A stretch of 5,917 nt of DNA. It comes from DAIDKA01 sp035506335. GTDB taxonomy: Bacteria; Pseudomonadota; Gammaproteobacteria; Steroidobacterales; Steroidobacteraceae. Numbering within the stretch: the stretch's first letter is position 1; the number at the start of each line of letters is the position of its first letter. Below, one piece after another: positions 1 to 5,917 of the stretch. The notes beneath the pieces are model-generated. The model did not search any database and was not told the DNA's origin. It saw only the letters and a list, made by a program, of their open reading frames with translations. Location of the stretch: the NCBI GenBank assembly GCA_035506335.1, contig DATJPN010000132.1, positions 1 through 5,917 on the forward strand. The letters are read 5' to 3'. The position numbers and the translations under genes were made by a program.

Positions 1-1549
1 CATCGTGCGCGATCTGGCGGCCCTGACGCAGGCCCTGGACCATTTCGGCCACCGCACGGCGTGGCTCGCGCTGCTGCGCGCGCCCTGGTGCGGCCTCACG
101 CTGCGGCAGATCACGGGGCTCGTGGGCACGGACCGGCGCGCGACGGTGTGGGAGCGCCTGTGCGACCCGCTGGCGCAGGCCACGCTCGAAGCGCCGGCCC
201 GGGAGCGCGTGCGGCGCCTGCACGAAGCGCTCGCGACCAGTCTCGCGGAAGGCGCGCAGACCTATCCCACGGGCCGCGAGGCCCTGGCGCGCCGCGTCGA
301 GTCCGCCTGGCTGCGGCTCGGGGGACCTGCGGCCTGCGCGCAGGAGGCGGACCTCGCCCATGCCCGTGCGTTCTTCGATGCGCTCGCGCAATGGTCCGGG
401 GAGCCGGAGTGGGCAGGGCCACAGGATCTGCCGCAACGGCTCACCCGGCTCTTTGCCGTGCACCAGGCCGCCGGCGTCAATGCCGTGCAGATCATGACCA
501 TCCACCGCGCCAAGGGACTGGAATTCGATCATGTGATCCTGCCGGGACTCGGACGGCAGCGGCGTGCCGGTCGCCCGCCGCTCCTGCAGTGGCTGGATCT
601 GCCGCGCGGCACCCGCGGCAGCGACCTGCTGATGGTCGCGGTGCGGCCCGCCGCCGCCCGGGAGCCCACGCCGCTCGCGCGCTACGTCACCCACCTGCAG
701 GAACAGCGCGCGCGCCAGGAGGACACCCGTCTGCTGTACGTCGCGGCGACCCGCGCGAAGCGGCAGCTGCACCTGTTCGGACAACTGCCGGACCCGGTCG
801 CGGGAAAGCCGGAGCCGGCGCCTCGGTCCGGCACGCTGCTCGAGCGACTGTGGCCGGCGATCAGCGCCCGCTTCCCGGCGCGGGCGCAATTCGCCGAGGA
901 TACGGCAGTGCCGCTGCCGGCCGCGCCGGCCCGCGCAGCGGCCAGCCTGCAGCGCCTGGCCCCCGGGTGGCATCTGCCGCAGCTGCCGGGCGGACCGCGA
1001 CCCGAGGCGCTCGCCATCGCCTCCTACGAAGTCGTCCCGGAGACGGCGCTGCCCGCCGATCTGCCCGAGCAGGCGGTCTGCGAAGTCCTGCGCAGCTTTG
1101 CCCGGCGGCGCCGGCTGCCTCGGCCCGATGAGGGGACGCAGGCCGAGGCGCTGACGGCGAGGCTGCAGCGCCTGGGGTGCAGGCCCGAGGCGCTGCCGCG
1201 CAGCGTGGCCGGCGGTCTCGAATTGCTGCGGGACTGTCTCGAGGACCCTCCGTTGCGATGGATTTTCGAAAGGCTCGCAGCCGCCGATGCCGAGGCCGAA
1301 GTGCCGCTGTCGCTCACCGGAATGTTCGCCGGGCGTCTCACGAGCATCCGCGCCGACTTGAGTTTCAGGGACGCTGAAGGGACGCGCTGGCTCATCGACA
1401 TTGCCCCGCAGCCGGCGCCGCCGGAGTCGCTCGAGGCGGCGTTCGGATCGCGGCTGGCCCGTCACGCGCACCTGGCGAAGCTGCTGGCGGAGGGGCCGGT
1501 CCGGGTCGCCGTCTACCTGCCCGCGGGTCGGCGGCTCTGGTGGCCCTAG
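1..1549 (+). CDS. UvrD/RecB/AddA-like helicase, C-terminal part (5' truncated by window edge)
   Basis: Partial gene: the frame is open to the left edge, so the GTG at position 5 is not taken as the true start. Numbering from that codon, 514 residues are visible. Helicase motif V is at residues 163-174 (IMTIHRAKGLEF) and motif VI at 242-252 (RLLYVAATRAK); both are hallmarks of superfamily 1 UvrD/RecB/AddA enzymes. Residues 15-40 resemble the 2B region of AddA-like proteins. The walker motifs and motifs Ia-IV would lie upstream. The C-terminus aligns by eye with the RecB/AddA nuclease domain: D451 (in ADLSF) and D465 (in WLIDIA) match the two metal-binding acids, but the following Asp-x-Lys lysine is Ala467 and the usual QxxxY motif is not evident. 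The family unwinds DNA ends for double-strand break repair, often beside an AddB-like PD-(D/E)XK nuclease partner; none is visible here. It could also be annotated as a generic UvrD helicase. Helicase assignment is firm; the exact subfamily is not. Confidence 0.9.
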   Translation, partial: IVRDLAALTQALDHFGHRTAWLALLRAPWCGLTLRQITGLVGTDRRATVWERLCDPLAQATLEAPARERVRRLHEALATSLAEGAQTYPTGREALARRVESAWLRLGGPAACAQEADLAHARAFFDALAQWSGEPEWAGPQDLPQRLTRLFAVHQAAGVNAVQIMTIHRAKGLEFDHVILPGLGRQRRAGRPPLLQWLDLPRGTRGSDLLMVAVRPAAAREPTPLARYVTHLQEQRARQEDTRLLYVAATRAKRQLHLFGQLPDPVAGKPEPAPRSGTLLERLWPAISARFPARAQFAEDTAVPLPAAPARAAASLQRLAPGWHLPQLPGGPRPEALAIASYEVVPETALPADLPEQAVCEVLRSFARRRRLPRPDEGTQAEALTARLQRLGCRPEALPRSVAGGLELLRDCLEDPPLRWIFERLAAADAEAEVPLSLTGMFAGRLTSIRADLSFRDAEGTRWLIDIAPQPAPPESLEAAFGSRLARHAHLAKLLAEGPVRVAVYLPAGRRLWWP

Positions 1550-1552
1550 GGC
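1543..1552. other. Overlapping convergent stop codons in a 10-base palindrome
   Basis: The sequence GCCCTAGGGC is a perfect palindrome. Its central CTAG supplies TAG on the + strand (1547-1549, end of the helicase gene) and TAG on the - strand (1546-1548, end of gspN). The two genes therefore overlap by four bases. No hairpin with a loop and T-tract is seen within about 40 bases on either side, so no intrinsic terminator can be assigned to either transcript. Confidence 0.95.
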
Positions 1553-2277
1553 GAGGTCAGGGTGAAGGGGTGGCGGCCGGTCGCATCGGGTGACTGCATG
1601 TGCTGGATGATGTCGGCAATGTCGGCCGAGGCCCCGGGCCGCGCAGCCACATGGCCATTCAACACCCAGCCCGGATCGTGGGTCAGCTGCAGCGTGCCAT
1701 CGAGCGCCAGCACGCCGGCCGTATCGCGGATCACGCCGGTCGGGGAATCCGCGGCGCCTGATCCGGATTCCGGTCCGAAGATCGCCTGGTAGCTGCCGAA
1801 GACCTGGCCGGAGGGACCGACGAGGTCCTGGATATCGATCTCGCCTTGCAGCTGCGACATGAATCTGCCGGTCCACTCGATGCGCGACAGCCGCCCCAGC
1901 AGGCGTGCGTGCGCGCCGCCGGGCATGGCGGACACGAGTGCGCTCGTGAGCGGCAGATCCACGCTCACGTCACGACCGTGCAGCGCCCCGCCGACCCCCA
2001 GGGCGACGGTGCCGCTCACCTGGCTGCCGGGGCCCGCCAGATCCAGCTGCGCCTCGAGTCGGCCGCGCAGCAGCTGCAACGCATGCAGGTTCCAGGCGAG
2101 ATCGCCCAGGTCGCCACCACCGGTGGACAGGCCCGCGCAGCTGCCATGCCACGCCGTGCCGTCCAGCTGCCGGCAATGAATGCCGTGCGGCAGCAGCGGA
2201 CCGATCCAGCGCGCCGGCAGGCGCATGATCAGCACCAGCACGAAGGCCGCGACCGCAAGGAAGAGTGCGCGTCGCAA
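1546..2277 (-). CDS. gspN: Type II secretion system protein N (GspN)
   Basis: 243 residues, normal for the family. One N-terminal membrane segment (about residues 4-19, ALFLAVAAFVLVLIM) is followed by a periplasmic domain. The family signature GTxWxG appears at residues 40-45 (GTAWHG), followed by the 'LGDLAWNLHAL..LLRGRLEAQL' type of region at 57-78. Cys35 and Cys47 flank the signature and could pair in the periplasm. GspN is an accessory inner-membrane component present in only some T2SS lineages (for example XpsN in Xanthomonas); its exact role is poorly defined. The start is TTG: the next in-frame ATG falls inside the membrane segment and would destroy it, and an upstream in-frame TGA (the gspM stop) lies only 6 bases before the TTG. 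It is the last gene of the operon, so translation is probably coupled to gspM. Its 3' end overlaps the convergent helicase gene. Confidence 0.88.
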   Translation of the reverse strand: MRRALFLAVAAFVLVLIMRLPARWIGPLLPHGIHCRQLDGTAWHGSCAGLSTGGGDLGDLAWNLHALQLLRGRLEAQLDLAGPGSQVSGTVALGVGGALHGRDVSVDLPLTSALVSAMPGGAHARLLGRLSRIEWTGRFMSQLQGEIDIQDLVGPSGQVFGSYQAIFGPESGSGAADSPTGVIRDTAGVLALDGTLQLTHDPGWVLNGHVAARPGASADIADIIQHMQSPDATGRHPFTLTSP

Positions 2278-2283
2278 GGCCCG

Positions 2284-2775
2284 TCAGTCCTGGCTGGCGG
2301 TGCGCAGCACGATGCCGGCGTTGACGAGGCCGGGCGCTCCGGCGGCATCGATCGTCGCGGACTCCACATGGATGCCGTTCTGCTGCGACAGCCGCGCGAG
2401 CCACGCCACCAGGGTGTCGAAGGGCGCCTTGTCGAGCCGCACGCGCAGGGCGCCGGGTCCGGCCGGTTCGCTGCTGTTCAAGGCGGTACCCAGGCCGGAT
2501 TCGCGCGCCGAACTGTCGATCACGACGATCAGCGAGCGCTGTGAGGTGGGGGCGGTGACCGCCCCGCCGGCGCCCGCCAGCTGGTCGGCCACGGACTGCA
2601 TCCAGGCGAGGTCCGCTTCCTTGTGCTGCACCCGGGACTGGGCGCGCGCCACGCTGCCATCGAGCGGCACGAAGATCGCAAGAATCAGCCCGATCAGCAC
2701 GATCACGCCAACGCCTGCGGCCAGGCGCTGGTCACGCGGGCTCTGTGCATTGAACCAGTTGAGCAGAGCGTCCAT
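2284..2775 (-). CDS. gspM: Type II secretion system protein M (GspM)
   Basis: 163 residues, typical for GspM. A short cytoplasmic N-terminus carries the family-like WFNAQSPRDQRL stretch (residues 7-18). One membrane segment follows at about 19-37 (AAGVGVIVLIGLILAIFVP), then a probable coiled stretch at about 40-65 and a small ferredoxin-like periplasmic domain ending in GLVNAGIVLRTAS (149-161). GspM dimerises and binds GspL, helping to hold the GspE-GspL complex at the inner-membrane platform; that role is family knowledge. The ATG start lies two bases after the gspL stop (TGA-CC-ATG) and places the membrane segment correctly. The frame stays open far upstream into gspL, but that extension has no GspM-like sequence. 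No clear Shine-Dalgarno element precedes the ATG, so translation is probably coupled to gspL. Confidence 0.9.
   Translation of the reverse strand: MDALLNWFNAQSPRDQRLAAGVGVIVLIGLILAIFVPLDGSVARAQSRVQHKEADLAWMQSVADQLAGAGGAVTAPTSQRSLIVVIDSSARESGLGTALNSSEPAGPGALRVRLDKAPFDTLVAWLARLSQQNGIHVESATIDAAGAPGLVNAGIVLRTASQD
2288..2291 (-). promoter_or_regulatory. Putative ribosome binding site for gspN
   Basis: AGGA on the - strand lies inside the last codons of gspM, 10 bases before the TTG start of gspN. It is weak and somewhat distant, but it is the only Shine-Dalgarno-like element close to this start and modestly supports TTG over later codons. Confidence 0.4.
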
Positions 2776-2777
2776 GG

Positions 2778-4019
2778 TCAATGCGCCGGTTTCACTTGTA
2801 TGCGGCCCTGGTAGCCGCCGCCGCTGGAGGTTCCGGAGGTGAGCTCCGCCTGCCAGCCCCCCGTGCGCAGCTGCTGACTGACGTGATCGAGGGCGTCGGC
2901 GCCCGGAGCCGTGATCTGCAGGTCCAGCAGCCCGTCGCGATAGCTCAGCGCCTGCAGCGCCGTGCCGGCGGCCCCGACCCTGGCCTGCGCGACCGCCGAG
3001 AGCATCGCCAGCAGTCCGGAACTGTCGGCGCTGCCCTGCAGGGAATTCAGGCGCGCCTCCATGCGGCGACGGGCATTGGAGGTGTTGTGTTCGCCCGGCA
3101 TCGCCCGCTCGAAGGTTTCGCTGATGGACTGGTCGAGCCGGCGCTCGCTGCGCTTGAGCATCAGCAGTTGGGTGGCGCTGCCGATGCCGTGCAGGACCAG
3201 CAGGCCAAGCGCCATGGCGGCGGCGACCCGCCAGGCTTTGAGGCCCCCGGCCAGGGGCGAAGCCGGCGCGTAGGGTCCCTGCAGCAGGTTGATGGCCGAG
3301 GTTCCGGGCAGCGACTGCGCGAACAGTCCGAGCGGACCATCGGGCAACAGCTGCACCGAGAGCGCCTCGAAGTACGCGCGCACGGCCTCGATGGCTGCGC
3401 CGCATTCGCGCCACTCGGCTTCCCCCGCGTAGACCACCAGCCCACGGCCGCCGAAGGCGTCCGCGGGGCCGGGCGCCGGACGCAGCAGTTCGAGGGCCTC
3501 GGCCAGTGCACCCGGGGGCAGCGTCACGGGCTGGGCGCCCGAGGGTCGGGCGATGACGTTTCCGCCGCTCAACACGAGCACGGCCTGGCCGGGGTTGTCG
3601 GGCACGAGGCTGCTGTCCGCGTACAGGCACTCGGGGGTCAGGCCCGCCTCGCGCAGCTGCGCGAGCCAGCCGTCCACGAGGGCGCGCGAGACCACCGCCA
3701 CCGGCAGGCGCGGGGATTCCCCGAGGCGCCGGCCGACCGCGAAATGCAGCGACTCGATGTCCTGCGCGACCTGCTCTTCGAGCGCATAGGGCACGATCTG
3801 CTGGACACGGGTGCCCGAGCGCACCGGCACCTCGGCATCGGTCAGCAGCACATCGCTCGCCGGCGCGAGCACGCAGATGCGCCGGCCCGCCGCGTGCTGC
3901 GCGGCCGCCGCGAGGGATCCGCTGCGCAGTGCCTCCACGATGCGGCCGCCGTCATCGGCCACCAGGTAATCGACGCTCGCCGGATCGCCCGAAAGTCTGA
4001 TGATGAGCCAGTCTGCCAT
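2778..4019 (-). CDS. gspL: Type II secretion system protein L (GspL)
   Basis: 413 residues, within the usual GspL range. Residues 1-250 form the cytoplasmic actin-like domain that binds the ATPase GspE; the family signature VPYALEEQVAQDIESLHFAVG spans 76-96 and the conserved INLLQGPYAP is at 243-252, just before the membrane. One transmembrane helix lies at about 263-287. It is followed by a helical, charged linker (about 288-330) and a periplasmic ferredoxin-like domain (about 335-413) that contacts GspM. In the T2SS, GspL couples ATP hydrolysis in the cytoplasm to the pseudopilus assembly platform. The ATG begins three bases after the gspK stop (TGA-CGC-ATG) with no strong Shine-Dalgarno sequence, which suggests translational coupling. 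The C-terminus has a Gly/Ser-rich stretch (395-402, SGTSSGGG) before the last strand. No damage is seen. Confidence 0.95.
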   Translation of the reverse strand: MADWLIIRLSGDPASVDYLVADDGGRIVEALRSGSLAAAAQHAAGRRICVLAPASDVLLTDAEVPVRSGTRVQQIVPYALEEQVAQDIESLHFAVGRRLGESPRLPVAVVSRALVDGWLAQLREAGLTPECLYADSSLVPDNPGQAVLVLSGGNVIARPSGAQPVTLPPGALAEALELLRPAPGPADAFGGRGLVVYAGEAEWRECGAAIEAVRAYFEALSVQLLPDGPLGLFAQSLPGTSAINLLQGPYAPASPLAGGLKAWRVAAAMALGLLVLHGIGSATQLLMLKRSERRLDQSISETFERAMPGEHNTSNARRRMEARLNSLQGSADSSGLLAMLSAVAQARVGAAGTALQALSYRDGLLDLQITAPGADALDHVSQQLRTGGWQAELTSGTSSGGGYQGRIQVKPAH

Positions 4020-4022
4020 GCG

Positions 4023-4985
4023 TCAATCTGCCGTGAAGCCGCGTTGGATGGATCGCACGCGCAGGTCGCCTTCCTGATGCAGGAGACTGTACAAGGCGAA
4101 CTGCGTGGTGCCAATGGTGATGATGCTGGTGAGCGTAAAGTAGTTGGATATGGACGTCACCATGGCGTCGGATTTCGCTCTGGCGGCCGGGTCGCTGAAC
4201 AGGGCGTCGAAATCCTGCCTGGTCGGAAAGCAGCCCTCGGCCCGGTTCTTCGCGAGATTCTGGGCGTCGGCGAAATTCGTGGTGCCGGCGGGACCGAGCG
4301 CGTCGAGCACCTCGGCGCGGGCGGAACACAGGTTGATGGTCGTGCCCTGCGGCAGGGCGGTGATGAACGGGGCGAGCTTCAGGTAGCGGTCGCGGCCGAA
4401 GCCCGGCAGCGCCAGGATCTCGCTGCTGCTCGTGATGAACATGTTCGCCGCGCGATACGGCGGGTCCTGCGACAGGTAGACACTGTCCTCGGCGCCGTCG
4501 GGATTGTTCGGCACCGTGTCCGAGTCGATCCAGTCGGCCATCAGCTGCGCCCACTTCGGCTCCAGCCCCAGGGCGGTGAGCAGATTCTGGAATACCAGCA
4601 CCCCATCGGGGTTGGTCGAACCGTCGGGGTTCACCAGGTTGTTGAGATTGAAGCGCCCCTGCGTGTCCTCGAGCCACGCCTCCAGCGTCACGCCGGGCAC
4701 CAGGTCGACGGGTCCGTAGGGGGTCGACCAGGGCTGCCCGGGATAGGTCGTGGTGTGGTTGGTCTGGCGCGTCGCGCGCAGGGCATAGGCCGCGATGGCC
4801 TCCGCGGCCTTGGCCACCTCCACGCTCTGGTCGAAGGCGAAAGTCGCCGTGCCACGCCGGGCCGTCATCGCATTTTCATAGCCGATCGTCGCCGCGAGTA
4901 TGGTGGCGAGCGCCACCAGCAGGATGGCCGTGAGCAGCGCAATCCCGCGCTGACGTGCGGCGAGCGCCCGCGCCCCTGGCCTCAC
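4023..4985 (-). CDS. gspK: Type II secretion minor pseudopilin GspK
   Basis: 320 residues from a GTG start. A short basic leader ends in ARQRG (prepilin peptidase cleavage after Gly14), followed by a hydrophobic helix at 15-34 (IALLTAILLVALATILAATI). As is usual for GspK, the pilin Glu at mature position 5 is absent (Thr here). Further signatures are FNLNNLVN at 112-119, the calcium-site and core region DWIDSD at 151-156 with GAEDSVY at 164-170, PPYRAAN at 175-181, and the INLCSARAEVL motif at 217-227. Cys220 and Cys252 may form a disulfide. GspK caps the pseudopilus tip with GspI and GspJ and limits its length. The GTG start overlaps the gspJ stop as GTGA and has a good GAGGTG ribosome site five bases upstream. 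A longer reading from an ATG at 5105 is rejected because it puts about 40 unrelated residues before the prepilin leader. Confidence 0.95.
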   Translation of the reverse strand: MRPGARALAARQRGIALLTAILLVALATILAATIGYENAMTARRGTATFAFDQSVEVAKAAEAIAAYALRATRQTNHTTTYPGQPWSTPYGPVDLVPGVTLEAWLEDTQGRFNLNNLVNPDGSTNPDGVLVFQNLLTALGLEPKWAQLMADWIDSDTVPNNPDGAEDSVYLSQDPPYRAANMFITSSSEILALPGFGRDRYLKLAPFITALPQGTTINLCSARAEVLDALGPAGTTNFADAQNLAKNRAEGCFPTRQDFDALFSDPAARAKSDAMVTSISNYFTLTSIITIGTTQFALYSLLHQEGDLRVRSIQRGFTAD

Positions 4986-5686
4986 GTCGGCACCTCGATC
5001 ACCCGCACGATGCGGCCCCAGTCGTCCAGCTCCAGGGTGACCTCCACCGCGAATGGACGCGTGCGCAGGCCGCTGGCGCCCAGCGCGGGCCACTGGGTGA
5101 CCCACTGCCGCGAGGCATCCATGAAGCGAAAGGCGACCGACTTCACGTGCGTGAGCAGGTCACGGCGCACCGGCATGCTGGCCTCGGTGCCATCGAGCAC
5201 CGTCCAGTGCATGCGGCGCAGCGTGCCGTTCGCGAACCGGTAGGACACCCGCTCGAGGGTCGGGCGCTGGATGCCGGCCGGATTCGCCCACCCGCCGCGG
5301 GTGAAGGCCACGAGGTCCGGCCCGCCATCGTCGCGGGCCGTGTCGCCGGCAGCCGCATCACTGTCATCCGCATCCTCGTCCGGCGCCGCGGCGGCGGCAT
5401 CCCCGCCGGCGGCAGTGGCCGCGGCCGCCTGCGTGGTGAGACAGGCCACCCAGTTCTGTCCGAGCTGGTCGCGAATCGGGCGCGCCGCGAGCTCGGAGAA
5501 GTCCTGCACCATGACGCGCACGGCGTTCTGCACCTCCGTGAGCCGGGCCTGGCGCTGCTTCAACTGATCGTGATTGCGCAGCGACTCGTTGATGGCGCCG
5601 TAGCCGATGGCGAACAGGATCGCGGTGATGAACAGCGCCACGATGAGTTCGATGAGCGTGAAGCCCTTGCTGGGGCGCGGCGTCAT
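4982..5686 (-). CDS. gspJ: Type II secretion minor pseudopilin GspJ
   Basis: 234 residues with a classic type IV pilin-like N-terminus: MTPRPSKG then FTLIELIVALF. Prepilin peptidase would cut after Gly8, leaving Phe at +1 and Glu13 at mature position 5. The membrane-spanning helix runs to about residue 30. GspJ-like signatures follow: ELAARPIRDQLG (65-76), LVAFTRGGWANPAG (125-138), LERVSYRF (144-151), the W-x-x-LDG region near 161-165 and the VEVTLELDDWGRIVRV region near the C-terminus. GspJ forms the pseudopilus tip with GspI and GspK. Between the two conserved blocks lies a low-complexity Ala/Asp-rich insert (about residues 87-122) that the family does not normally have. The ATG overlaps the upstream stop (ATGA), so translation is coupled to gspI. 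No frameshift is apparent. Confidence 0.93.
   Translation of the reverse strand: MTPRPSKGFTLIELIVALFITAILFAIGYGAINESLRNHDQLKQRQARLTEVQNAVRVMVQDFSELAARPIRDQLGQNWVACLTTQAAAATAAGGDAAAAAPDEDADDSDAAAGDTARDDGGPDLVAFTRGGWANPAGIQRPTLERVSYRFANGTLRRMHWTVLDGTEASMPVRRDLLTHVKSVAFRFMDASRQWVTQWPALGASGLRTRPFAVEVTLELDDWGRIVRVIEVPT
4991..4996 (-). promoter_or_regulatory. Ribosome binding site deciding the gspK GTG start
   Basis: GAGGTG on the - strand, a six-base match to the anti-Shine-Dalgarno complement, sits five bases before the GTG at 4983-4985. It lies within the end of gspJ. It is the clearest ribosome site in the window and argues for the GTG start over upstream ATG alternatives. Confidence 0.75.
5321..5428 (-). 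other. Ala/Asp-rich low-complexity insert within GspJ
   Basis: This segment encodes about residues 87-122 of GspJ: first Ala-rich, then acidic with PDEDADDSD and DTARDDGG. The flanking conserved GspJ blocks usually sit close together, so this looks like a lineage-specific loop on the globular head. It is in frame and has no stop codon. Cys82 lies just before it. Confidence 0.65.
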
Positions 5687-5917
5687 GGCGTGCCCTGCGC
5701 GGCCGGCGCGGGCGCCGGGGCGAAGAAGGACGACGGGCCACTCGATACGGCCGGCTGGCTCGAGGCGGGCGCCGAGCTCGGCGCGGAGCTCGCGCTTCCG
5801 GGCAGCGCGGGATCCGGGTACGCGGACTGGGTCTGTGAAGGGGACACCGCATCGCCCATGGCGCCGGTGACCGTGGCCATCCAGCCGGCCTCATCGACGG
5901 TCGCGGTGTCGGCCGGC
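5683..5917 (-). CDS. gspI: Probable type II secretion minor pseudopilin GspI, C-terminal fragment
   Basis: The last 77 residues of a gene that begins beyond the right edge; the frame is open to the window end, so the ATG at 5878-5880 is not taken as the start. The identity rests mainly on position: in the conserved gspG-H-I-J-K order the gene directly before gspJ is gspI, and the stop overlaps the gspJ start in ATGA. The visible GWMATVTGAMGDA stretch could correspond to the LTGFLG-like end of many GspI proteins, but this match is weak. The diagnostic prepilin leader lies outside the window. After it comes a tail of about 50 residues rich in Ser, Ala and Pro (SSAPSSAPASSQPAVSSGPS and APAPAPAAQ), unusual for GspI. 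GspI nucleates the GspI-J-K tip complex. An unrelated or fused gene between gspI and gspJ is possible. Confidence 0.6.
   Translation of the reverse strand, partial: PADTATVDEAGWMATVTGAMGDAVSPSQTQSAYPDPALPGSASSAPSSAPASSQPAVSSGPSSFFAPAPAPAAQGTP
5686..5796 (-). other. Ser/Ala/Pro-rich C-terminal tail of the probable GspI
   Basis: The final 37 or so codons of the gene encode almost only Ser, Ala, Pro and Gly, with one FF pair, and end APAPAPAAQGTP. Such composition predicts an extended, disordered segment. It would project from the periplasmic side of the protein if this is GspI. Confidence 0.65.
5693..5696 (-). promoter_or_regulatory. Putative ribosome binding site for gspJ
   Basis: AGGG on the - strand lies six bases before the gspJ ATG, inside the coding end of the upstream gene. 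It is weak but well spaced, and it acts together with the ATGA stop-start overlap. Confidence 0.45.

Noticed and set aside
61..1131. Overlapping 356-codon + strand frame within the helicase gene.
   Set aside because: It is a shadow in another frame of a gene with clear helicase motifs; the product is Ala/Arg/Pro-rich with no recognisable features.
2117..2126. Ten-base palindrome CCACCGGTGG inside gspN, considered as an operator.
   Set aside because: It lies deep within coding sequence, encodes an ordinary Ser-Thr-Gly-Gly stretch, and short GC-rich palindromes are common by chance in this composition.
2275..2286. gspM and gspN lie in the same frame separated by one TGA-C stop, hinting at a readthrough fusion; the gspK/gspL junction (4017-4025) is alike.
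   Set aside because: Topology argues against functional fusions: the C-termini of GspM and GspK are periplasmic, whereas the N-termini of GspN and GspL must start in the cytoplasm. With such short gaps, a shared frame is easily chance.
1846..2544. 232-codon + strand frame opposite gspN and gspM.
   Set aside because: Antisense shadow of two identified genes, Gln/Arg/Ala-rich, with no ribosome site or motif supporting it.
2284..3630. Longer 448-codon version of gspM reaching back into gspL.
   Set aside because: The extra N-terminal part is an Arg/Gly/Pro-rich off-frame reading of gspL. The ATG at 2773-2775, just after the gspL stop, gives a normal GspM with its membrane segment in place.
2781..5243. 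Very long open frame (820 codons) on the + strand, opposite gspJ, gspK and gspL.
   Set aside because: It is antisense to three confidently identified T2SS genes. Its translation is rich in Arg, Gly, His and Gln with no domain or membrane pattern. Long stop-free antisense frames are expected when genes have G/C-rich third positions.
5740..5815. Repeated GAGCTCG-like and GCCGG-like strings, considered as a DNA repeat or attachment site.
   Set aside because: They follow from the low-complexity Ser/Ala/Pro codons of the upstream gene's tail; no regular period or flanking duplication is seen.

Overview
This window comes from a high-GC chromosome, probably a gammaproteobacterium near the Xanthomonadales, Nevskiales or Steroidobacterales. 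That placement is inferred from the type II secretion gene order with a gspN gene, the strong G/C preference at third codon positions and an AddA-like helicase; no marker gene is present to settle it. Coding density is nearly complete, with no gap longer than 6 bases between genes, no RNA gene, no mobile element and no CRISPR array.

Left part (1-1549, + strand): the C-terminal half or so of a UvrD/Rep-family superfamily 1 helicase of the RecB/AddA kind. Helicase motifs V and VI are intact. The C-terminal RecB-like nuclease domain appears to have lost the catalytic lysine. The 5' end of the gene lies outside the window.

Right part (1546-5917, - strand, read from high to low coordinates): the distal half of a type II secretion (T2SS, general secretory pathway) operon in the classical order, gspI (3' end only), gspJ, gspK, gspL, gspM, gspN. 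gspI/gspJ overlap in ATGA and gspJ/gspK in GTGA. gspK/gspL, gspL/gspM and gspM/gspN are separated by 3, 2 and 6 bases. GspI, GspJ and GspK are the minor pseudopilins that form the pseudopilus tip. GspL and GspM are the inner-membrane pieces that link the cytoplasmic ATPase GspE to the pseudopilus. GspN is an accessory inner-membrane protein found in only some T2SS lineages. The ATPase, platform protein, major pseudopilin and secretin genes are not in the window.

The two transcription units converge and overlap by four bases: both stop codons lie within one CTAG. I find no wholly undescribed system. The points most worth a second look are the degenerate nuclease domain, the stop-codon overlap with no room for a conventional terminator, and two low-complexity additions to tip pseudopilins (an Ala/Asp-rich insert in GspJ and a Pro/Ala/Ser-rich tail on GspI).
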